Source: Excoecaria cochinchinensis (lineage: Eukaryota; Streptophyta; Magnoliopsida; Malpighiales; Euphorbiaceae). From it: a DNA stretch of 64,000 bases. The position numbers and the translations under genes are program-made. The stretch spans positions 6,650,501 through 6,714,500 of the forward strand of contig CANTUQ010000037.1 in NCBI GenBank assembly GCA_947683425.1. Direction: 5' to 3'. Shown here piece after piece: positions 55,267 to 64,000 of the stretch. Each line of letters begins with the position of its first letter. Within the stretch, counting starts at the first letter, position 1. A model generated the notes under the pieces. It did not search any database. It was given only the letters and a program-made list of their open reading frames with translations, and was not told where the DNA came from.

Positions 55267-57683
55267 CTAAGAAGGGTCAAAGGCAGGCTGAGAAAGCTCA
55301 GCTACCCCTTCGGAGATAGGCACGGCCAGCGGAGGCGCCACAGCTTCGGCTTCGAGGGATGTGTCTTGACGAACCTTAGTCGAAGAAGGATCTTCCCCAG
55401 AGACTTGCTCAGTAACTTCCCCTCTAGGAGCATCATCTTCATCATCACTGGATGGCGGATCGGGCAAAGCCGTTAGATCCTCCATCCAGTTGAGAACGGC
55501 ATCAGGGAAGTGCCTCCCAGCCTCATAGATCAGCCGAGATAGCAACTTCGCTTGAGCCTCGCCCAATTCATCAAGAAGATGCTCCTGTCGAGAGGCAAGC
55601 TCCTCTTCAAGCCTCTTCCCCCAGGTCGTCTCTTTGCTCGCCAACATGGAGCGTAGCCGGTCACACTCCGCAAGTGCTTTACTCTTCTCTTCCTGCACTT
55701 TGGCCTTCTCAGCGCCGAGAAGCTTACACTCGGCGCCCAATCTGGCCGCCTCTACCTCAAATCTTTGGCATTGAGCACTGTCGACTGTCAGGCGTGCCAC
55801 CTCACCCTTCAGTCGATCGACCTCGACGAGCCACAACTTAAGCTCCTGGGCATACCGAGTGGCCTCCTTCCTCGCGTCCACCACCTCTCTACGGAGAGCA
55901 GAAGTATCCTTTTGGAGATCGAATACCTCAAGGCGAAGGGCAGAGTTCTCTTTTTGAACAGCTTCACACTGGGCAATCACCTCCCCCCTTGCCTTGGCAT
56001 CGTCCTTTAATCTTGCCTCCAAAATGCTGCCTATTCCGTGCAAGCGCTGGCCCCTCCTGATCAGCTATAAGAAGAGGAAAACAACAATATTAGCAAAGGA
56101 GGGCTTTGCCACTCTTCAGGCAACCAAAATCAAAGCGGTGAAATCTCACCTCTAGGGCCAGCTGGTTGACCATGCTGAGCTCCCGACCGAGCGAGCTGGG
56201 GTCTCCCATGACTTTGAAGTCATCTTGAAGAATACCCCGGCAAAGATAGCTGGCAACTACCTTGTTGCTTGTTGACCAGTCGCTGCCGAATTTCTCCTTC
56301 AAGAACTCTTTCAAAGGCACAGGTCGCCTGTCCGGACACCGAACGGGCTCACTCGACACAACAGCTTTGCCTTTGGCCACCACATCAGCAGCCCTTTTCT
56401 TGGTGACCTCCTCGGCTTGCTTCTGTGTGGTCTCGTTCACTCGTGCCGGCCCCCCCTGGGCCATCCCCCTCAAAGTTTGAATGTCGGGAGGACAGACAAC
56501 CCCAGGCATTTCTTCTTCCTCCGACTCATCACGAAGTACCATCTTTCGCCTACGGAGAGGCTGATCCCCCACTTTCGGTTGAGGTGCCGAGGGCCCTAAG
56601 GTGATTAGAGGATGACGAGCAGATGAGACAGTTACAACAACAATAGTCGCGAGAGGAGCAGCAGAGATCGAAACTGCAGCGATTGGGGCAGCAGCGGAAG
56701 AAGCGTCCTTTGAACCTTGCTGCAGTTTGTGTACTTCTGAAGCAGGCAAGATCTTCTGCCTCTTCCTCTCCTCCTTGGCCTTACAATCAGCCCCTCTCTT
56801 AGCAACGGCCCGAGCGCCTAGCCACTGCGACATGTCATTCCCACTAGCCATCGCAGCTGCAACAAATACAAACAAGATAAGTTCTTCTCTCATAAAAGAG
56901 ATATTTAATGCAAATGCAATGCATGAATAATAATTTATATTATCCCTTTTACTCCGATCCTAGTTCTCACTTTGGACATTTTCAGCGGCTTTAGGGTTGG
57001 AGGACCCATGTAACATCGACAGTAGTTTCTTAGACTCGTAAGGCCCCCCATTCCGAGGCACGGCACCCATCAACTTATTGATGTCAGCCTCATATACGGA
57101 CTGCCCTGTGGCCCGGTCCTTTAAAATGTTGGCCTCTCCCGATCGGCCTAGGCTCACCCCAAATTCGCCGATCCTTCCTACCAGAAAATATCTTTCTTTA
57201 AATCCATTCATGGAAGTGGGGACATTGATGAGCTTCTTCCTCGGTCGGCTGGTGCAAAAAACATTACGTTCCATCGCTTCGACACGAGATGTAGAAAAAC
57301 TGGGTGAAGAGATCAAGAGTTGGCGCCACTCCCTCCAGGATGCACAAAATTTTGAAGCAGGCCACCGTTCTCCATCCGTTTGGATGCAATTGGTTGGGGG
57401 CGAGGCCATAGCTCTCCAACACAGTAATCTCAAATGCGCCGAAAGAAAAATGCATTCCTGCATCCAAACTCCACAAGTGGCAGATGAACCACTCATTCTG
57501 CTCTTTTCCAAATGGCCCCGCTGTCACCACCATGGAATCGGGGCACGGCAGGAAAACCATATTTGGCAGAAATCTCAGCCACCTCTCCAGGGCTCAGTCA
57601 GGAGCAGCGCTCAACCGGTGTCCTACCCCTGTACTCCTCCATGAAGGTTCTATCTATCGACTGCCACTACTCGAAGCCATTTT
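55267..57683 (-). pseudogene. Antisense gene of Tat-like element (Transposase_28-type), 3 exons
   Basis: A minus-strand gene with splice junctions. Exon 1 (from about 57683) contains ESYGLAPNQLHPNGWRTVA, LDLFTQFFYI and KKLINVPTSMNGFKERYFLV, the pattern of the plant 'putative gypsy type transposon' domain (Transposase_28). It has a stop at codon 9 and at least two frame changes. Exon 2 (about 56860-56152) reads MASGNDMSQWLGARAVAKRG, an Ala/Val-rich linker and PVPLKEFLKEKFGSDWSTSNK, then donor gtgaga. Exon 3 (about 56066-55267) is a long coiled coil rich in Ala, Glu, Lys and Arg, ending in an acidic Ser/Asp/Glu tail. Exons 2 and 3 are open, only exon 1 is broken. Transcription would start from the TATA at 57932-57945. 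The molecular function of this protein family is not established. Confidence 0.72.
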
Positions 57684-57931
57684 CGATGCAAGCTTCTAGC
57701 CTCTAATGGGATAAAATCAAGATGAATGCAGACGCGCAATGGAATGAAAAATAGAGGAAAATCGAAGGAAATAAGAAGGGATTACTTACTTAATTGTAGG
57801 GTCTTCAAAAAATTCAGGGGGAACAGAGAGCAAAAGCCACCAGAATATAAGGGCTGAAAGAAGCAAGAAGAAAATTTGGCAGAACTTCGCTAGGAATTGC
57901 AAAAGTGAAGAGAAAACTGCACAGGAATTGC

Positions 57932-57945
57932 CCTATTTATAGGCA
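57932..57945 (-). promoter_or_regulatory. TATA box of the antisense gene
   Basis: The minus strand reads gcctataaataggg, a strong plant TATA box, about 250 bp upstream of the first exon's ATG and outside the LTR. It opposes the LTR's own promoter. Confidence 0.65.
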
Positions 57946-58216
57946 AAACTTCTGGGGTATGCCAACCGTTCCACCATAGGAAGCGCGCCACGTGTCCTCA
58001 AGGAATTATTGTTGTACGAAGAACGAAGCGCCGCCCTCAGAGCACACGCAGCATTAAATGAAGACAGCTGTATAAACAGGCGCGTCTTTTCAGAAAAAGC
58101 GCCGTGAAAAATTCAAAAGTCCCCGCCAACGTATGTCTCCCGAGCGGAACGACTAGAAGCAGGCACTATCCCAACGGATTCCCTCAAGGCAAATTTATCC
58201 CCGATCGGACCAGTCT

Positions 58217-58229
58217 AAGGGGGGACAAG
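58217..58229 (+). other. Polypurine tract of Tat-like derivative
   Basis: aaggggggacaag lies immediately before the second LTR, the same purine run as in the related element at 41515-41527. Confidence 0.8.
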
Positions 58230-58656
58230 TGATAACCCTGCAAATATCATTTGCATAATGGCCCATCCAATCGGTCCAGTCTATTGGCAAGGCCCAACAC
58301 CAAAGAGTAGCAGGCGGGAGCTCCAAGGCAGCGCACACGCCCGATCGGCTGATGTGACCGCCAGTCCCATCAGCCATGTGACACAAGGCAGCGCCCATGC
58401 CCATCAACTGCTCCCTGTCACTTCGCCGCAAATCTATTCTGACTGCCAGTTATCACATTCCAAGCACTCAAGTGCACCTCAACTGTCTCTTATAAATAGC
58501 CCATCCAATGATGGCACCAAATATTGAATCTCTAACATTCCATTTCTAAGCATTATCTTTCTAAAGCTAATAACTTAAGTTTCGGAGTGTTTACGACAGG
58601 TCCGACCGGGCTCTTTCTTTTGCAGGATTCACCTATCCGATCGGATCTTCCACTAC
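58230..58656 (+). repeat. 3' LTR of Tat-like derivative, interrupted
   Basis: It matches 53127 onward, including the TATA box ttataaatag near 58490. The match stops at cttccactac where TGTAGACACC begins. The missing 3' part, which in the first LTR starts aatccagccaactc, was not seen again in the window. Confidence 0.85.
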
Positions 58657-58826
58657 TGTAGACACCGGGTTCTGAGGCGATCCAAAATCAAAATTACCCG
58701 ATGATAAAAATGATACCAACTCACAGGAAAAGGTGTCGAAAAATGATATTTTTCTTGTCGAAATCCTCATTATTTTTAAATAAAAAATAGACCGATAAAT
58801 ATATATTAAAAAAAACTAATTAGGAA

Positions 58827-58868
<42 letters not shown>

Positions 58869-60255
58869 AGAATTAATTAATTTAATAAAAAGGTATGTTC
58901 TTTTTGATTAATTAAAAAAAAAATAGAAGAGGGGCACGTTGATTTGAAATCAACGTTGGCTTATAAGCAACGTTGATTTGAACGTTGATTTGCAAATCAA
59001 CGTGAGGTGGTGATTTATTAAAAATAATAATAATAATAATAATGAAACATTTGTGGTTTTAAGTGGCCATCATGCGTGATGGCCACTTAAATGGCCATCA
59101 CGCGTCACGCGGCCGCTTAAGGGCCGCGTGCATTCTTGAGCGCGCGTACATGCGAGCGCACGTTCTTCCTCTTCCGCGCGGGCAATTTTTGCCCGTCATC
59201 TGTCTCTTTCACTCTGCAATTTTTCTGGCTTTTTTTTCAGACCGTTTTTACTGGCTTCTCTTTCACGATATTTTGCTAATTTCGATCCATTAAAAATGAA
59301 AGATAATTTGTCTTTTTCTATTTTGGGAGAGAGACAGAAAATCAAATAGGATGAGGTCTTTATTTGAAGGAGAAGAGCTGCAATTTTATCCAAAAAAAAA
59401 AAAAGACTTGGTTTTCTCTCTACCAAGAACAGCAGCCAAGCAAAAAATCACAAGAAATCTACTAGTTTAAAATTTTCTTCTTCTTTTTTCAAGAACATTA
59501 TTTTTAGTTGCCTGGGTGATCTTGAGCTTGAAAAATCAATTTCCTTTGCTCAAACTTCAACCAAAAATATTTTCATCAAAATATTTTCTTTGACTTAATT
59601 TGTTCCAAAACACAGATTTTCATAATTTTTTTAGCATTTATCATCAAAAATCAACAAGGAAAACAAATCAAGATACCGTTTTTCCAATTTATAAAATTCT
59701 GAGAGTAATTATTCTTGGACTTATTTTTCTGATTTATTTAGTCTTATTTATTTCTTTTTCCTGTATTTTGTAAATATGCTCTTAATATTTATTTTGTTAT
59801 CACGTTTTCGTATTCATCTTATTTCGTGAGTATGGAAAAAATAGATCTATATTTAGTCTTGAATATTATTTTCTTTCCCTCTTCACATTTGCCATTCCGG
59901 TACCCATTTTCATTCATCTGGTTTGTGTAAAAGTTGTTGTACTATTATGGTCATAAATGTTTCATTATTTATCCTATTTTTATTATTTATTTGTACATCA
60001 TTATCATTACTTTTTATTAGTATTATTTCACTGTGGATATTGTTAATGTGACTTTTATTATTGTTGTCATAGTCACTATTACAGTATTTGTTATTGTTCT
60101 TGGTATTATTGTTAATGTTATTGTGTTATATTAATATTGTTGTTGTTAGCTATTATCATTATCCCCTTAATTGCTAATATTATTCATATCATTATTGTTG
60201 GTATTATTTCTGCTACGGTTATTTTACTATTTGTTTGTATTAATTTTATTATTGA

Positions 60256-60298
<43 letters not shown>

Positions 60299-60874
60299 TA
60301 TACCATATTCATTATTGCTTATTACCATTGCCCATTATTATTATTATTATTATTTTTATTGTGTTGCATCATTATTATCATTGTTGTTATCATTATTTAT
60401 TGTTGTGCCCAATATTCATTTTATCTTCATTTGATTAATCTCTAAAATTATTACTAATGTTCTTAATATTATTTTTCCTGTTTGAGATCTTACTTTGAGT
60501 CGCATTGTGTGAATGTCCCCGCGGCTCCCCGGATGGGTCGCGACGCGCGGAGAGTCACGTCGGTTCGGTGAGATCCTTCTACGCCCTTTCTTTTTGTTGT
60601 GCTTGTTTGTAAATAATTGCTTTAACTTATGCACGCGTACGATAAAAAATCACAAAAATATTTCTATAATTAAATCGGAATTTCCACTAATAAAATTGGG
60701 ACCAATGTCCCTCATTTTAGCCAAACAATAAAAAATATCACAACTAAAACGAAGAGTCCATTTTCCTCTAAAAATGGGATCACTCATCCCGGTTTTTCAA
60801 CTCAACCATCAAACGACTTTTCGAATCTTCTTTAAATAAATGCGAAGGAACCAATGTTCCTAAATTTCGAATAA
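58657..60874 (+). mobile_element. LTR (5' part) with hairpins and (TTA)n tract, interrupted by CACTA
   Basis: It starts TGTAGACACCGGGT, the same terminus as the LTR pieces at 1-74 and 8676-10331. It holds a set of perfect palindromes (58936-59088), a GC-rich block (59095-59175), a long ATT/TTA-rich tract (about 60000-60470) and a second GC-rich block (60510-60560). The end of the LTR was not found before the CACTA terminus at 60875. The repetitive Ile/Leu-rich frames at 60137-60445 come from the TTA repeats. Confidence 0.55.
60240..60360. repeat. (ATT)n microsatellite
   Basis: Long uninterrupted ATT triplets from about 60250 to 60300 and again near 60335-60355, in a wider ATT-rich tract. Confidence 0.9.
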
Positions 60875-60884
60875 CACTACAAAA

Positions 60885-61320
60885 AAAAAGCCATTTAGCG
60901 ACGGCCAATTTCGTCGCTATTTATCAATATTTAGTCGCTAATTGGTTATTGCGACTGGACGATGCAGTGTCGCAATTCCGGCCGTCGCTAAAAATTTAGC
61001 GACTAAAATTGAAAACAGTCGCTAATATTTGCGACTAATTATTAGTCGCTAAAATTTACCATTTCCGTCGCTAATAAACGAATAGATCAGTCACCATTTG
61101 TAGAAACACATGTTATAGCGACTAAATTTTCGTCGCAATTTTGGTCGCTAAATAAAATTAGCGACATAATTCCTGTCGCCATATTTAGTCGCTATTTTTG
61201 CGACAACCTATTGCTATCATATTTAGTCGCTAAAAATTAGCGACTGTTTGTTATTTAGTCGCTAATTGCGAATTAGCTATTAGCGACGGATTTAGTTGTC
61301 GCTAATCCGTCGTTAATTAT
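60885..61320. repeat. Subterminal repeat array of the CACTA element
   Basis: By eye about 14 gtcgc and 9 gcgac motifs, mostly as ttagtcgctaa or ttagcgac, in inverted and direct arrangement. This matches the subterminal arrays that bind the element's own DNA-binding protein in En/Spm. Confidence 0.85.
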
Positions 61321-61572
61321 TTAAAAAAAAAAAATTCCTTTTTCTAGACAATAAAATAAATTAATATATGCAACACCGGAAAATAAATACTCACATTCTT
61401 AGCAACCTAAAATATAATCAAATTCAGAAACATATAATCAAAAACATATGAAATTAATATTAATTCATAATGAACAAATAATTAAAAGTACTAATAATTA
61501 TATTAATTTATCGTATCATAAATATGTATATAATGTAATAGTAATAATGTCATAAAAAAAACATATGTAAAG

Positions 61573-62957
61573 TCATCTGGAAGTACTGCCGCCACCACCA
61601 CAATGAGAATCTGTATGGGGGTCTGAACCGCGTGCACCTGAAGGCCCAACGTCATCATGTGGTGCGGGTGATACAGTAGTGGTACTGGGCTGAGGGACTG
61701 GTGGCTGAGAGGAAAAGTGAGGAAGCAACGAACGAATAGTTCGCGCTACAATCTCCTCGACGTCTTCCTTGGTCAGGCATGTACCACCAGAATGAGATGT
61801 AGTGCTTGCACCAGCAGCACATGATGGACCGGATTAATAAAGACCAGGAGGGACATATGAGCCGAGACCATAAATTACTTTCCTTTTGTTGCATCGTGCG
61901 GCCTCGCAAAACAACTCCGACTCATCAACAAATGAATCATCTTGCGATCTCTCTGATCGGAGTTGCTCATACCGCTCCTATAAAATGACAACAATATTGA
62001 ATAAACGTAAATTTAAAAACATTATAAAATTTACAGTAATATAACATGTAGACAACTGCATACTTGAGTAACTACTAAAGTACTTGATACTTACATGAAC
62101 ATCCCTGCTGCGATCCGCCACATAAGTCTTTCCATCATGATTTATGGTATGTGTGTGCAGATAAGTCTCGGGAATTATAGGTGGTCGACCCATCTCCTTC
62201 TCCTATATCATGTACAGTAATAAAAAATTTTCAAAAAAAATTACTACGAGTAAAACATGTACTTGCATTATTATCCTATTTTACTGGAATATATGAAGTA
62301 AACACTTTCAAAAAAATCAAAAAAAATTTCGGCATTATCTCCCCATATTATTGCCATCCTCCTGTGAAGAAAAATTCATTTTACACTTTTAAGAATTAGA
62401 AATTAATTCCAATCACCTCAACAAACTCCAACACAATTTATCCCATCCTCCTTTACATATATATCTCAATCAATATACATATTGTTAACTAATACGTATG
62501 TCTATTGATTTCACCAATGGATTGACAGGCAAATTAGCTTCAAAAGAAATAGAAAGTGAGAAATTGAGAAAACTAAAATAAAAATTTGACATAATCTCCC
62601 CATATTATTGCCATCCTCCTGTAACAAAAAATTCATTTAACACTTCTAAAAATCACAAATTTATTTCAATTTCCCCAACAAAGTACAACACAACTTTCCC
62701 ATCCTCCTTTATATATATATATATATATCAATCAATGTATTGTTAAGTAACATATCATTGGTTTTATAAAACCCAAATCAAAAGCAATATATGAGGTGAA
62801 TCATTGCAAAAAATCAAAAACAAATTTGCCATAACCTCCCCATATTATTGCCATCCTCCTGCAAGTAAAAATTCATTTAACACTTCCAAAAATCACAAAT
62901 TTATTCCAATTTTCCCAACAAACTCCAACACAATATTCTCATCCTCCTTTACATACA

Positions 62958-62993
<36 letters not shown>

Positions 62994-64000
62994 AATCAAT
63001 ATATTAATTACCATATATGCAATCATATATTAATTACCATATATATATTGATTGGATCTATATATTCCGTTTAAAATGAACTAAAATGAACATCTCAATT
63101 AGCAAATAGATGCAACTGAAGGTCAATAACATAAAATTATAAGTGAAATTTGTAATAAATAAAATACTTACCAGTCGTGAGATATGCTCACCAATAGATA
63201 TGGTACCACCAGTATATGATCTGGGAGCCTTATTTTCAGATCCTCCATAACGATTGATCCTCTTCTGACTGGAGAGTTGAAGGCGCAGAGGAAGATTGAA
63301 AATCTGATGCCACCGGTTCCATGCAGCCTCTGGGAAATCTTTAGGCTTCTGCTTGGCAATTTTTATGTGATACACATAATCTTTATATCTTTGTGCAGCC
63401 TTTGTTTCCCAACCTGCCCTAACAAGACAATTGATACTAGCATCCCAGTGGCACTTTTTTTGGATTTGCATTTAAATTTGTTCATTAGTGTAGAATCGTA
63501 CAAAACTATAATATAATTTGAATAATAAATTATGTAATGAAAAATTAAATTTAATTTTCAAATAAATATATACATATACCTTGAACTCTCCCCAATAAAA
63601 CTCCTTGATTTCTCTAGCAACCTCCTTCTAACTGACTCCATTAAGATCTGTCCGCTGATGGAAACTGGTAGTTATGATCCTAGAGCATTGGGAGAACGGT
63701 TCCAGCCTGAATAATATATGAAATAATAGAAATGTGTTTAAACCTGTTTTTATATATTTGTAGCAATTTATATGGGTGAATACTCACAGTCCCTGTTGAT
63801 TTACTGTAACGTACAATCTACTACTATTTTCACTGGAGACATCACATGTAGTAGATGTACTGTTGTTGGCCGTGTGCGGACTGGGGGTTGATGCTGATGG
63901 TGTAAATGCCACTGGTGTTGATTGTTCATTCCCGGATGTGGGGTCTCCAGGGATATCTGGCATTTCTCCAAATGGTGGAGTTGATGAATCCCCTTCTGAT
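61573..64000 (-). pseudogene. CACTA ORF1-type protein (Transposase_24), five exons, partial
   Basis: Minus-strand exons are inferred from splice sites. Exon 1 runs from beyond 64000 to 63788 (Ser/Thr/Pro-rich). Exon 2 (63706-63580) ends EIKEFYWGEFK. Exon 3 (about 63471-63172) has KAAQRYKDYVYHIKIAKQKP, WNRWHQIF and APRSYTGGTISIGEHISRL. Exon 4 (62202-62095) has GRPPIIPETYLHTHTINHDG. Exon 5 (61977-61573) has RKVIYGLGSY and a Ser/Pro/Gly-rich end. This is the Transposase_24 (Ptta/En/Spm) pattern, an element-encoded accessory protein thought to bind subterminal repeats. In-frame stops appear at 63628-63630 (TAG, exon 2) and 61834-61836 (TAA, exon 5), so this copy may be inactive. Its N-terminus lies beyond the window. 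Confidence 0.8.
62283..63000 (-). repeat. Three about 250-bp repeats in the CACTA gene's third intron
   Basis: The block ccccatattattgccatcctcctg recurs at 62341, 62598 and 62838, each time followed by attcattt..acacttN..aatcacaaattt, then ccaacaaactccaacac and a TA- or TG-rich tail. The spacing is 257 and 240 bp. The diverged copies account for most of the intron between exons 3 and 4. Confidence 0.85.

Larger units (their letters stand above)
53127..58656 (+). mobile_element. Tat-like Ty3/gypsy deletion derivative with antisense gene
   Basis: The LTRs are 53127-53612 and 58230 onward, interrupted at 58656 by another LTR. They look about 95% identical by eye, with an 8-bp gap. A PBS follows the first LTR, and the polypurine tract aaggggggacaag precedes the second. 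The sense strand keeps only a gag start and the last about 75 codons of integrase; protease, RT and RNase H are missing. The interior instead holds a three-exon minus-strand gene. Antisense extra ORFs of this kind are known from Tat-lineage Ty3/gypsy elements. The element must rely on proteins supplied by others. Confidence 0.85.
60875..64000 (-). mobile_element. CACTA (En/Spm) element, left end and ORF1 gene, continues past window
   Basis: CACTACAAAAAAAAAG begins at 60875 after TAA (60872-60874), a possible 3-bp duplication. The subterminal 430 bp are packed with gtcgc/gcgac pentamers in both orientations. A minus-strand gene with the CACTA-associated Transposase_24 signature fills the rest. 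The main TnpD-type transposase and the other terminus are not in the window. Confidence 0.88.

Noticed and set aside
55765..57706. Several plus-strand frames opposite the antisense gene
   Set aside because: They are shadows of the minus-strand exons, which carry the recognisable motifs and splice sites.
60137..60445. Ile/Leu-rich frames that resemble membrane proteins
   Set aside because: They are translations of ATT/TTA microsatellite sequence in two frames.

Overview
The window looks like gene-poor repeat DNA from a flowering plant, probably a eudicot. It is strongly AT-rich and consists almost entirely of plant transposable elements nested in each other: Ty1/copia, Tekay-like and Tat-like Ty3/gypsy, CACTA, Mutator-like (MULE), Stowaway and other MITEs. 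I see no convincing single-copy host gene, rRNA or genuine tRNA. The species cannot be named from this sequence.

Layout. 1-74 is the end of an LTR. 75-2051 is the decayed 3' half of a copia element, including its 3' LTR. 2052-5640 is an older Ty3/gypsy pol relic on the minus strand, split by two MITE-like insertions. 5973-10839 is a non-autonomous CACTA element (target duplication GAT) that keeps a promoter-like first exon and contains a minus-oriented solo LTR. 10880 to about 14482 is a minus-oriented Tekay-type LTR relic holding a 1.7 kb foldback element with tRNA-like Pol III boxes in both arms. 14492-15786 is a MULE-type foldback element. 15796-18332 is LTR-derived debris. 18333-27583 holds a broken MULE transposase (plus strand) split by two Tekay-type solo or truncated LTRs. 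It is followed by a convergent small GRF zinc-finger gene whose 5' side runs into a MULE terminal repeat.

28529-28776 is a Stowaway MITE. 28963-40821 is the best-preserved feature: a complete Tekay-type chromovirus with 3.5 kb LTRs that look identical apart from a poly(A) length difference, a 5-bp target duplication, an initiator-Met PBS, a polypurine tract and one uninterrupted 1542-residue Gag-Pol frame. 41013-51192 is an old Tat-like element on the minus strand (target duplication ATTAT) that contains a decayed chromovirus-like Gag-Pol. 53127 to about 58656 is a younger Tat-like deletion derivative on the plus strand. Its sense gag remnant is joined to an integrase tail, and it carries a separate three-exon antisense gene with its own TATA box. 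A further LTR interrupts its 3' LTR at 58657. That LTR is in turn interrupted at 60875 by a CACTA element whose ORF1-type (Transposase_24) gene runs on the minus strand past the window edge.

The genes do not form one pathway. They are replication, integration and transposition genes of separate mobile elements, most of them broken. The Tekay element is the only one that looks potentially competent. The signals most worth a second look are the MULE/GRF two-gene arrangement, the mirrored tRNA-like units at 12056-13231, the antisense transcription unit of the Tat derivative, and an intron-like cassette that recurs in several different LTR families. All alignments and repeat counts were made by eye.
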